From NCBI RefSeq assembly GCF_001642325.1, contig NZ_LSFI01000035.1, forward strand, positions 1 through 32,433: DNA of 32,433 nt, in the 5' to 3' direction. The notes below the pieces were generated by a model. The model searched no databases, was not told the DNA's origin, and was given only the letters and a program-made list of their open reading frames with translations. The translations under genes and the position numbers were made by a program. This stretch comes from Thermodesulfatator autotrophicus. GTDB taxonomy: Bacteria > Desulfobacterota > Thermodesulfobacteria > Thermodesulfobacteriales > Thermodesulfatatoraceae. Below, one piece after another: positions 7,847-15,491 of the stretch (position 1 is the first letter of the stretch; the number at the start of each line of letters is the position of its first letter).

Positions 7847-8489
7847 ACTTCATAGATGGTATGGGAAGTCCCATTCCTCCTAAACCTTTCATCATATTTT
7901 TCATAGAAAAGGTTTTAGCTGGTACTTTAAAATCCGCGTCTGAAACATTCAAAGAATAGTCAACTGCTTCCATGGTAAAGGAACCATCAGCACCTTCGCG
8001 AGAGATAAAAAGTGGCAACCCCTTTTTGTTGACACAAAATTCTATCTTTTCACCAGAAGATTGTACTTTTGGCTTGTAGCAACGAACTTTCTGGCCGGCT
8101 ACTGTGCGAGTACTGGTTGCTGTGGCCGCTTTTTCAGATTCAGGAAATTCCTGAAAGCCTCCAGAAAGCATACCAGCAAGCCCACCTTCAAAACATTGCC
8201 AGCCTTTCTCAGTCTTAGAACAGGAATAACTTTTATCGTTAATCTTATAGACCCGAGAAGTTCTTCCGCCTTCTTCCATATCCATCCGATAGTTATTGCC
8301 TTTACGGTAAACAGTTTGATAGAGGACCTGCTGGCCTCCTGTTGGAGAGGATACCTTAATTTGATATTTCACCCGGTACCCTTCTTCCTGTCTCTTTTTA
8401 AGAAGAGAAAGATAAAAAGACCCTGCCAAAACTTCTGTAGCTCCAAAAACTACCAGGCCCACTAAGATAGCAAACATTTTCCCTTTCAT
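7845..8489 (-). CDS. Secreted protein of unknown function
   Basis: The 214-residue product begins with a signal peptide (MKGKMFAILVGLVVFG...EVLAG), so it is exported. The mature part is beta-rich and contains four cysteines, paired as YSCSKTEKGWQCFEGG and KVRCYKP...EFCVNKKG. The second pair, with the following LPLFISREG, recalls periplasmic LolA-like or DUF4412-type proteins in which a lipid- or metal-binding barrel is held by disulfides, but I cannot assign a family firmly. The C-terminus is rich in Met and Gly. GGGAGGAAAAA precedes the ATG. The gene lies 16 bases after a TPR-containing exported protein, so the two share a transcript and probably a process in the envelope. Confidence 0.75.
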   Translation of the reverse strand: MKGKMFAILVGLVVFGATEVLAGSFYLSLLKKRQEEGYRVKYQIKVSSPTGGQQVLYQTVYRKGNNYRMDMEEGGRTSRVYKINDKSYSCSKTEKGWQCFEGGLAGMLSGGFQEFPESEKAATATSTRTVAGQKVRCYKPKVQSSGEKIEFCVNKKGLPLFISREGADGSFTMEAVDYSLNVSDADFKVPAKTFSMKNMMKGLGGMGLPIPSMK

Positions 8490-8505
8490 TTTTTCCTCCC
8501 AGGTA

Positions 8506-10293
8506 TTATTTTATCGGTGTTCTCACTGCTATAAACGAAACTTCTTTAGAGGCAGCGTCCTGTAAACCACTGGCCCCTGCGCTTAAAGTAACCTTCCCCT
8601 GTCCTCCACTTCCAGAAACTTCTATACCCAGAGAAACATCAGCTATTTCACCAGCAGGAAGCTTAGCCGCATATCCCATACCTCCCACTGTCCTTCCTTT
8701 AAACACATCAAACCCAGCCGTCATAGATACCCCAACAGGAGTAGATACCTTTAAGTAGGCTACCCCTTTTTTAAAACCTGCACATTGGCCAAAAAAACAT
8801 ATTTCAGAATTTTGTTTATAAATATCCTGTTTTATTCGCTTAAATTCGGAGAAATAGTCCAATTTTCTTTTTTCTTTACCAGGGCGGTATTTTCCTATAG
8901 TGTCTTTGGCTCTTTCCTCTGCACGACGGCGTACCTCCTCGTCTTTAGAACTTGAAGTATCAACAGAAGATGGAGTCATTTTAGGGCTAATACAAGGGGG
9001 AAAAGTTTTGCCAAAGTTAGCGTAAAGTCTGTAATTGCCTGCCGTGGCAAGATAAGAAGAAGCTATTCCTTTGCACCCAGCTCCTAAATATAAATAGATT
9101 CCTTGATAGATTTTAAAAAGAGTCATGATATCAGCTCCACTGGTAGTGGCATAATTAAGAGCTTCTACTTTAAACTGTTCAAGCACCGACCCTATACGGG
9201 GGACAAATTGGGCAAGAATATGTTCGTATGCTGGAGCCACCTGACTATCAAAACCCTGGTAATAAAGATTAATAAGACATCTCTGGTAAGCGCAAATATC
9301 TGCACCACCTGCTTGGGCCGCACTAAAACCAGAGGCTTTCCCTGCTCCACTACAGGCTTTTTCTGCTCGTTCTAAAACACTGTCGTGTATTTTTTCAACT
9401 CTATCATTTTCTTTATTCCAGGCTTCAAGCTCTGAAAGGATTGTTTTTTCATAAATTTGAAAGGTTCGCCCATAATGCGGCTCAGGTACAATGGGCTGTA
9501 TGGCTTGATTAATAGTCATCCCTTCACTCATTATCTCCCACATAAGGTTTACATGGAGAGAAGTCATGCTTGGGGATATTTCCCTGAGTAATACAGAATT
9601 AACTTTGGCAAAAGTTTCCCTGCAATCGTTATAAACATCTTCCTCCAAGCTTTCTATCTCATCATAAAGAGAATGATGCTTAGGGTTTGAAAGTAATAAC
9701 CTTTTAAAAGACCCCTGGTAAAGTTTCTGAAAAAGTTCATTTTTGGGATCTTCTTTTAAGGCTCCGGCGTAAAGTTGAAAGGCCTTTTCTTCGTCTCCAT
9801 AAAAAGAATAATGGGTAGCAGCGTTAACCAACGCAGGGGCAGGCGGCTTATTTTTAAGGGCTTCACGAAGAAAACACTCTGCTTCGTCTTTTTTACCTAA
9901 AAGGGAAAGAATTCCTCCTGCTTCAGAAAGATAAAGGGCTTTTTGGGGCTCAAGTTCTACTGCTTTTAAAAAGAACCATAAAGCCGGGTAAAGCTGGGCA
10001 TTTGTACCAAAAAGCATCCCCATGGTGTGATAAGCCCCGGCTAAGGTAGCCGGTATAATTTCTACTACCACTCCGTCTTTTTTCTCTCTAACTATTCGTT
10101 CCTGCTTTCCGGTGTAGCGACGATTTTCTAATTTCCGGGCAAGTTCTTTGAGAGCAGCTAGCTGTTTATTATCAAACTTACTTTCTATCTCCTGACGAAT
10201 TTTTTTGGCATCACATATCGAAGCTAATGTCTCAGAAAAAGAGAGCAGGCTTAAACCAAATGTTGCCAAGAAAAGAATAAAAAATTTTTTCAT
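8506..10293 (-). CDS. Exported TPR-repeat protein of unknown function
   Basis: The 595-residue product has a signal peptide (MKKFFILFLATFGLSLLSFS...LAS). Residues ~85-200 form tetratricopeptide-like repeats, with YPALWFFLKAVELEPQKALYL, GKKDEAECFLREALK and GDEEKAFQLYAGALKEDPKN as successive helical pairs. A charged helical linker at ~430-475 (DEEVRRRAEERAKDTIGKY) leads to a beta-rich, glycine-rich C-terminal domain. The middle (200-420) is helical and unrecognised. The protein probably sits in the periplasm and binds other proteins. A smaller secreted protein follows 16 bases downstream. Confidence 0.75.
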   Translation of the reverse strand: MKKFFILFLATFGLSLLSFSETLASICDAKKIRQEIESKFDNKQLAALKELARKLENRRYTGKQERIVREKKDGVVVEIIPATLAGAYHTMGMLFGTNAQLYPALWFFLKAVELEPQKALYLSEAGGILSLLGKKDEAECFLREALKNKPPAPALVNAATHYSFYGDEEKAFQLYAGALKEDPKNELFQKLYQGSFKRLLLSNPKHHSLYDEIESLEEDVYNDCRETFAKVNSVLLREISPSMTSLHVNLMWEIMSEGMTINQAIQPIVPEPHYGRTFQIYEKTILSELEAWNKENDRVEKIHDSVLERAEKACSGAGKASGFSAAQAGGADICAYQRCLINLYYQGFDSQVAPAYEHILAQFVPRIGSVLEQFKVEALNYATTSGADIMTLFKIYQGIYLYLGAGCKGIASSYLATAGNYRLYANFGKTFPPCISPKMTPSSVDTSSSKDEEVRRRAEERAKDTIGKYRPGKEKRKLDYFSEFKRIKQDIYKQNSEICFFGQCAGFKKGVAYLKVSTPVGVSMTAGFDVFKGRTVGGMGYAAKLPAGEIADVSLGIEVSGSGGQGKVTLSAGASGLQDAASKEVSFIAVRTPIK

Positions 10294-10543
10294 ATTCTAA
10301 GTCCTCAAATCAGGAGTTTATCTCTGAGAGGAACAACGGCTGATAACGGACGATAAAGTACTCGTAGAGATATAAACTCAGTTTTAAATTTTTATTAGTT
10401 TAGCAGATATTTTTTGGGACTTCACTTACTATTTTAGTCGGAAATTTCAAAATGTAACTTGAAGGCTTTTTGTTTTTTTAATGGAAGCACAAAAACAGGT
10501 GACAATTTTTGGGGAATGTCTGCCAGGACCTTAAATTGTAAGG

Positions 10544-10616
<73 letters not shown>

Positions 10617-10625
10617 TAGGTCAAT

Positions 10626-10653
10626 AATGTATCCCATCTTTTCTCCTTGTCAA
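10626..10653 (-). promoter_or_regulatory. Promoter of tRNA-Phe
   Basis: On the minus strand TTGACA (complement of 10648-10653) and TACATT (complement of 10626-10631) are 16 bases apart. A start a few bases beyond lies at about 10619, directly before the mature tRNA 5' end at 10616. Confidence 0.55.
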
Positions 10654-10682
10654 CCAGTCTTTAGCGGTTAAGTTATCTCTAT

Positions 10683-11093
10683 ATGAAAATCATCATGTTT
10701 TACGCCCTGGAATTTTCCTGGAAGCCGTATCAAAAAGTCCTTGCTTCCGGGGAAGAAGCTCCAGAAGCAAAAGCTCTTTCAAAGGCCGTGGTAATTTTTT
10801 ATCAGGTGGAAGCTGAAGACCCTCCGCGGGAGAAAAAAGTCGTAGAAAAGCTGGTCAAAAACATAAAATGGCTGGCCCGCAAGTTTGAAACCAAAACTAT
10901 TGTTTTGCATTCTTTTAATCATCTTTCTACCAGCAAAGCCTCTCCAGAAGAAAGTTACGCTATCATCAGCAAGGCCAAAGAAAAGCTAAAGAGAGCTGAC
11001 TTTGAGCTTTACGAAACCCCTTTCGGCTGGTTGAACGAATGGAAAATGTACGTGGCGGGAGAATCTCTCGCCAAGGTATTTAAAGAAATTTAA
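10683..11093 (+). CDS. Stand-alone threonyl-tRNA synthetase editing domain, archaeal type
   Basis: The whole 136-residue protein corresponds to the N-terminal editing domain of archaeal threonyl-tRNA synthetases (PF08915, D-aminoacyl-tRNA deacylase-like fold). Matching blocks are the start MKIIMFYALEFSWKP, the VVEKLVKNI helix, VLHSFNHLST (His80) and ETPFGWLNEW (PFGW 113-116). In archaeal enzymes this domain removes serine wrongly attached to tRNA-Thr. No synthetase catalytic domain is attached. Archaeal proteins usually have Lys after FGW-aromatic and a KGHPL motif further on; here the positions read Asn118 and AGESL, so activity is uncertain. The start lacks a clear ribosome-binding site. 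Malate dehydrogenase follows after ten bases. Confidence 0.8.
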   Translation: MKIIMFYALEFSWKPYQKVLASGEEAPEAKALSKAVVIFYQVEAEDPPREKKVVEKLVKNIKWLARKFETKTIVLHSFNHLSTSKASPEESYAIISKAKEKLKRADFELYETPFGWLNEWKMYVAGESLAKVFKEI

Positions 11094-11103
11094 GGAGGGC
11101 GAT

Positions 11104-12033
11104 ATGAGAAGAAAGCTTGGCATTATTGGAGCAGGTGCCGTTGGTACAGCGGCAGCGCACTGGGCAGCGGTTAAAAATGTAGCCGAAGAAATTGTCCTTA
11201 TAGATATCGTTGAAGGATTAGCTAGAGGTAAGGCCTTAGATATTGCCCAGAGTGCGCCGGTTTACGGCTTTAGCAATCGCGTTATCGGCACAGAAGACTG
11301 GTCAGCCTTAAAAGACGCCGATGTGGTTATCATCACTGCCGGGCGTCCTCGTAAACCCGGTATGAGCCGTGATGACCTTCTTCAGGTTAACCTGGAAATC
11401 ATCAAGTCCTGTGTGGAAAACATCGTCCCTCACGCTCCAAACTGCTGCTTAATCGTGGTTACTAATCCCATAGACGCCATGGTTTACACGGCTTTTAAGG
11501 TGTCTGGTTTTCCCCGTGAGCGGGTGCTGGGCATGGCTGGGGTGCTTGACTCGGCCAGGTATCGCTACTTCATTGCTGAGGCCCTTGGCGTTTCACCTAA
11601 AGACGTGCAGGCCCTGGTGATGGGAATTCACGGTGACCACATGCTTCCCCTGGTACGGCTTGCCAATGTGGCGGGCATCCCGATAAAAGACCTTCTTCCC
11701 GAGGAGAAAATTAACAAAATCGTAGAACGCACCCAGAAAGGCGGGGCTGAAATTGTCTCTTACCTGAAGACGGGAAGTGCCTTCACCACGCCGGGGCTTT
11801 CGGCGGTAGAAATGGCAGAAGCTATTTTAAGGGATGAAAAACGCGTGCTTACCTGCTCAGTCTGGCTTCAAGGCGAATTTGGCGTAAAAGATGTTTTCGT
11901 AGGTGTGCCGGTGGTGCTTGGGGCCCGCGGGCTTGAAAAAGTCCTTGAGTTTCCGCTTACCCCTGAAGAAAAAGAGGCCTTTTTGCTGTCTGTAGCCGAA
12001 GTGCGCAAGCAAATAGAAAAAACAGGGCTATAA
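11104..12033 (+). CDS. mdh: Malate dehydrogenase, LDH-like NAD-dependent type
   Basis: The 309-residue enzyme interconverts malate and oxaloacetate. It has the dinucleotide-binding GAGAVG (9-14) with Asp34 at the end of beta-2, favouring NAD over NADP. The substrate loop AGRPRKPGMSRDDLL holds Arg83 and Arg89, the arginine pair that marks malate rather than lactate dehydrogenase. Asn121, Arg152 and the catalytic His176 (GIHGDH) are all in place. AAGGAGGGCG precedes the ATG. It follows the editing-domain gene by ten bases, so they share a transcript although the functions seem unrelated. No terminator hairpin is seen; an intergenic repeat begins right after the stop codon. Confidence 0.95.
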   Translation: MRRKLGIIGAGAVGTAAAHWAAVKNVAEEIVLIDIVEGLARGKALDIAQSAPVYGFSNRVIGTEDWSALKDADVVIITAGRPRKPGMSRDDLLQVNLEIIKSCVENIVPHAPNCCLIVVTNPIDAMVYTAFKVSGFPRERVLGMAGVLDSARYRYFIAEALGVSPKDVQALVMGIHGDHMLPLVRLANVAGIPIKDLLPEEKINKIVERTQKGGAEIVSYLKTGSAFTTPGLSAVEMAEAILRDEKRVLTCSVWLQGEFGVKDVFVGVPVVLGARGLEKVLEFPLTPEEKEAFLLSVAEVRKQIEKTGL

Positions 12034-12035
12034 GA

Positions 12036-12180
12036 GATTGCTTCGCTTCGCTCGCAACGACACAGTGGGAAATAGCCCCGGCAATGACAAGCTTTTCGTT
12101 ACTACGAGGAATCATCTCACCCTATTGTCACAGCAAGAAGCCAGGGCGCGAAGCAGTCTCAGGGGTAAGCAAGGCTGCCG
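12036..12180. repeat. Intergenic repeat, degraded copy
   Basis: It opens directly after the mdh stop with agattgcttcgcttcgctcg and holds cgttactacgagg and gcgaagcagtctcaggggt, words shared with the repeats at 25437, 28140 and 30525. The remaining bases to 12266 show nothing beyond AT-rich DNA. Confidence 0.6.
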
Positions 12181-12266
12181 AATAAATATTTCGCCAAGGT
12201 TTTAAAGAATGGCCCAAAAATTAAAGATTGGTTTTCTTTTTGGAAAAAATTTCTTGTTCATGAATA

Positions 12267-12295
12267 TTGATAATTTGTTTTAGTTTTGCTATAGA
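12267..12295 (+). promoter_or_regulatory. Promoter of the porin gene
   Basis: TTGATA (12267-12272) and TATAGA (12290-12295) are 17 bases apart. The predicted start near 12302 leaves a leader of ~38 bases that ends in AAAAGGAGGT before the ATG at 12341. Confidence 0.55.
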
Positions 12296-12340
12296 AGCCG
12301 TCATTCAAAAATTTAAAAAAAATTTTAAAAGGAGGTCTGG

Positions 12341-13753
12341 ATGAAGTACTTGGTTAGTTTCTGGTGTTTGGTTTTGAGTTTGTTTCTGGCCATGCCGGCT
12401 CTGGCCTCTTCGGACACTGAAGAGCTAAAACGCATGCTTGAAGAGCTAAAAAGGGAAGTCCAGCAGCTCAAACAGGAAAACCAGAAGCTGCGCTCAGAGG
12501 TAGAACAGCTAAAAGGCGCTCCGGTAGCAGCCGCTCCGGCTAAGCATTCTTTTATGAGCAAAGGGGCTTATGGTTCCACTCCAAGCGGCATTGATTTTTA
12601 TGGCTTCTTCAAGATTGACGCCGTCTGGCAGGACTCCAAGGCTGTAGGAGACAACTATGTTCTGTGGGTCCTTCCTGGAACCAGTCAAAACGATGGCGAT
12701 AACAACTTCACCTTGAACTATCGTCACAGCCGTTTTGGCTTTGATTTTTCTAAGCCTACAGAGAAATTCCGCGTCTTCGGCAAAATGGAAATGGACTTTT
12801 ACACCAGGGTGGACCAGGTAAATGGTGGTAGCTATGCCTGGAATGACGTCCATTCTCCGGTAAGAGCCCGCCGGGTGTTTGCCGGCGTTGAGTGGGGCAC
12901 CTGGCAGCTTCTAGCTGGCCTTGACTGGCTCACCATCTCTCAACTCTACCCTCATCTTTCTAACTTTCCCAGTGGTTCTTTTATGGGGAACCCGGGTTTC
13001 CGTATGACCCAGGTACGCCTTACTAAAATCCACAAGATTGATGATAACAGCCGGCTCAAAATTCAGGTGGCCGCTGAGCAACCTTATAGCTTCCCTACTT
13101 CTACCATTGGCCCCTACGACGATGACCCGGCCAATGACGCTGGTTTTCCTGGCATTGAAGCCCGCGTAGCTTACGAAGGAAAGCTGAACGGTAAACCCCT
13201 TATGTTTGCTCTCTGGGGGCACTATTCCCAGGAAGAATACGATATTTCCACCGGTGAAAAAAACGTTGATAGCTACTCTTTAGGTCTGGAATACAAAATC
13301 CCTGTGCCTCTGGGAGTAAAGGCCTTTATTCTTGGTGAACTCTGGATGGGCCGAAACTTTGACGGCTACTATGTAGCCAGCGTGAACCAGGGAACCCGTT
13401 TCCGTTATAATGATGGCACTTTTGATACTTCTGCTGCTAACGGCTTAAACAATGTAGTTGATGTTGACGAAATAGACGCCGTTGGCGGCTGGATTGAGCT
13501 TGAAGTCTTCTGGACGCCCAAGTTTGTAACCCACCTTGGTTACGGCATTGATAACCCCAAAAATAGTGACCTTGATGGTGTTCAAAAGGCTCGTCTTCAG
13601 CAACAGATGTTTTACGCCAACTTCCTCTATCGCCTGACCAAGGAATTCGCCGTGGGAGCTGAATACATGTACATTGAAACTGATTATCGTCAATCAGTTG
13701 GAGGTGATGGCGAGCTTAATCGTTTCTCTGGTAGCCTTTACTACTTCTTCTAA
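12341..13753 (+). CDS. Outer-membrane porin with N-terminal coiled coil
   Basis: The 470-residue product has a signal peptide ending in PALAS, then a coiled coil (~24-58, heptads of Leu in ELKRMLEELKREVQQLKQEN). The rest alternates polar and aromatic residues as in a beta barrel and contains YRHSRFGFDF, VFAGVEWGTW and repeated FxxxLxY strands. It ends in YYFF, the C-terminal aromatic signature read by the BAM machinery. This is the DcaP-/porin-like layout in which the coiled coil stands in the periplasm and helps trimer formation. The solute is unknown. A strong Shine-Dalgarno (AAGGAGGT), its own promoter and a strong terminator suggest a highly expressed single gene. Confidence 0.88.
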   Translation: MKYLVSFWCLVLSLFLAMPALASSDTEELKRMLEELKREVQQLKQENQKLRSEVEQLKGAPVAAAPAKHSFMSKGAYGSTPSGIDFYGFFKIDAVWQDSKAVGDNYVLWVLPGTSQNDGDNNFTLNYRHSRFGFDFSKPTEKFRVFGKMEMDFYTRVDQVNGGSYAWNDVHSPVRARRVFAGVEWGTWQLLAGLDWLTISQLYPHLSNFPSGSFMGNPGFRMTQVRLTKIHKIDDNSRLKIQVAAEQPYSFPTSTIGPYDDDPANDAGFPGIEARVAYEGKLNGKPLMFALWGHYSQEEYDISTGEKNVDSYSLGLEYKIPVPLGVKAFILGELWMGRNFDGYYVASVNQGTRFRYNDGTFDTSAANGLNNVVDVDEIDAVGGWIELEVFWTPKFVTHLGYGIDNPKNSDLDGVQKARLQQQMFYANFLYRLTKEFAVGAEYMYIETDYRQSVGGDGELNRFSGSLYYFF

Positions 13754-13772
13754 AAACACTCAAGCTGGTTTT

Positions 13773-13803
13773 AAGGGGCGGGGCTTCCCCGCCCTTTTTA
13801 TTT
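13773..13803. terminator. Terminator between porin and the convergent ligase gene
   Basis: GGGCGGGG (13776-13783) pairs with CCCCGCCC (13787-13794) around CTT, followed by TTTTTATTTT. It lies 22 bases after the porin stop and overlaps the stop of the opposing ligase gene. Confidence 0.85.
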
Positions 13804-14709
13804 TAGAAACACTCTTTCAAGCACCGGGGCGCGGAACTGGCCGTGGTTTGTTATCTCCTGAAAAGAGACTTCACAGTGGATTTCTGGCCTAACCCACCGG
13901 GCCCCTTTAGGAAAGCCGCTTCCTTTAAGGTTATCTGGTCTTTTGTCTTCAAGGGCCTTTAGGCGCGTTAAAAGCTCAGCCGAAAGGTGGGTATCAAGCC
14001 CGCTGGCTACTTTACCACGGTAAACCAGGCCCTTTTCCGTGGGCTCTGCTATTAAAAGGCTTTTGAGAGTACCGTCAGGCCGAAGCAAATAACCTACGAT
14101 AACGCAGGTCCTCCTCCCACGGGGTTTAAATTTGAGCCAGAAGTCAACCCTTCTGCCCGGGAGATACGGGCTTTCTAAGTCCTTGGCCATTACCCCTTCA
14201 AACCCTTGCGCTACCACCTGTTCAAAAAAGGCCACCCCTTTTTCCAGGATAAATTGAGATTCCGCCACAAAAGGGCTCTCGGGAAGTACTTCTTTTAAAA
14301 GGGCCTTGCGCTCGCGCAAAGGCTTGTCAAGCAAGGGGCTCCCTTCAAAGTAAAGCAGGTCAAAGGCCATGTAGGTGGCTGGCAGGCGCTCGGAAAGCAA
14401 TTTAATCTTTACCGGGCTTTTTACATGCTCCCTTTCCTGGAGTAATCGGAACTCAGGCCGACCGTCTTTTAAGACTACGATTTCGCCGTCAAAAACAAGC
14501 CCGTCTTTAGAAACAAGTTCCGGCAGGTTCCAGAACTCAGGATAGCGATAGGTAATGTCGTTAAGGCGGCGGTTTTGCAGGCGGACTTTGCCGTTCTCTA
14601 TAAAGATCAGGCATCTTGTGCCGTCCCACTTGATTTCGTAAAGAAAGCGTGGAGAGTCAAAAGGGATGCCAAGCTTGGCGAGCATGGGCTTGATATACTC
14701 GGGAAGCAT
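13798..14709 (-). CDS. ATP-dependent DNA ligase, LigD-type ligase domain only
   Basis: The 303-residue protein is a minimal nucleotidyltransferase plus OB-fold ligase. Motif I is EIKWDGTR with the adenylated Lys27; motif III is FDGEI (73-77); motif IV EGVMAKD (171-177); motif V WLKFKP (191-196). The OB domain (~205-303) follows. It corresponds to the ligase module of bacterial LigD; the polymerase/primase and 3'-phosphoesterase modules of large LigD proteins are absent from this protein and from the window. It would seal double-strand breaks together with Ku. Its ATG overlaps the ku stop by one base (TGATG), so the two are translated in step. It is the last gene of the lon-ku-ligase operon. 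Confidence 0.93.
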   Translation of the reverse strand: MLPEYIKPMLAKLGIPFDSPRFLYEIKWDGTRCLIFIENGKVRLQNRRLNDITYRYPEFWNLPELVSKDGLVFDGEIVVLKDGRPEFRLLQEREHVKSPVKIKLLSERLPATYMAFDLLYFEGSPLLDKPLRERKALLKEVLPESPFVAESQFILEKGVAFFEQVVAQGFEGVMAKDLESPYLPGRRVDFWLKFKPRGRRTCVIVGYLLRPDGTLKSLLIAEPTEKGLVYRGKVASGLDTHLSAELLTRLKALEDKRPDNLKGSGFPKGARWVRPEIHCEVSFQEITNHGQFRAPVLERVFLK

Positions 14710-15491
14710 CAGGCCGCCTTTTTCTCCGCCTTTTCAAGACTGGCTTTAAGGGCCTCCATAAAGCTTATGACCTTGGCCTTTTCTTCGGCCGCTTTAAGTT
14801 CAAACTTCTCACCACGGGCCTTGGCTTCTACCAGCTTTAGCACCGCTTCGGCAAAGTGGTCCACCAGCTCTTCAGGCTTAAACGGCTCAGTCAGAGAATC
14901 AACGAGCCTGGCCGCCAGGTCAAGATAGCGCGGGTCAAGTTTCTTTTCGTCCATCTCTACTTTTAGGTCTTCAGCTTTGATAACGTCCTGGTAATAGTGA
15001 AGGGTTGAGGCCAAAAACTTGCCCTGATAAGGCTTAATCAAGAAGGGATATTCCCGCTGGCGAATCACCGCCTGGCCCACGGCGGCTCGGCCCTTTTCCT
15101 GCATTACCCTGTAAAAAATAGCAAAGGCCTCTTTGCCGCCCTCCCCTTCTGGTAAAAGATAATGGGCGTCAGCGTAGTAAATAGGAGCTATTTCTTTTTC
15201 GTCCACAAAGTATTTCACTTCAATGGTGTCTGTTGAAGCCAGTTTAAGGCTTGCCAGCTCTTCGTCAGTGATGACCACATAGTGATCCTTGTCAAGGAAA
15301 TAAGCCCGGACGATTTCTTCGTCTTCAAGGACTTTATCGCATCTCGGGCAGTACTTTAAATATTTGATACGGCTGCCACAGTCCTTGTGGATTAAGTGAA
15401 ACGAAATAGCCCTTTTTACCACTGCGGGATAAAGCTTAACCGGTATAGTAACCAGCCCTATACGCAAAAAACCTGACCAGCTGGCCTTCAT
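14709..15491 (-). CDS. ku: Non-homologous end-joining protein Ku
   Basis: The 260-residue protein is a bacterial Ku. It starts with the typical SWSGFLRIGLVTIPVKLYPA, has the paired-cysteine segment HKDCGSRIKYLKYCPRC and YVVITDEEL, and continues with the barrel and bridge region to a Lys-rich tail. Homodimeric Ku threads onto broken DNA ends and recruits the ligase encoded directly downstream. The C-terminal region beyond ~residue 225 is short and helical. Its ATG overlaps the lon stop by four bases (ATGA), and its stop overlaps the ligase start by one, so all three proteins come from one message. Confidence 0.95.
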   Translation of the reverse strand: MKASWSGFLRIGLVTIPVKLYPAVVKRAISFHLIHKDCGSRIKYLKYCPRCDKVLEDEEIVRAYFLDKDHYVVITDEELASLKLASTDTIEVKYFVDEKEIAPIYYADAHYLLPEGEGGKEAFAIFYRVMQEKGRAAVGQAVIRQREYPFLIKPYQGKFLASTLHYYQDVIKAEDLKVEMDEKKLDPRYLDLAARLVDSLTEPFKPEELVDHFAEAVLKLVEAKARGEKFELKAAEEKAKVISFMEALKASLEKAEKKAA

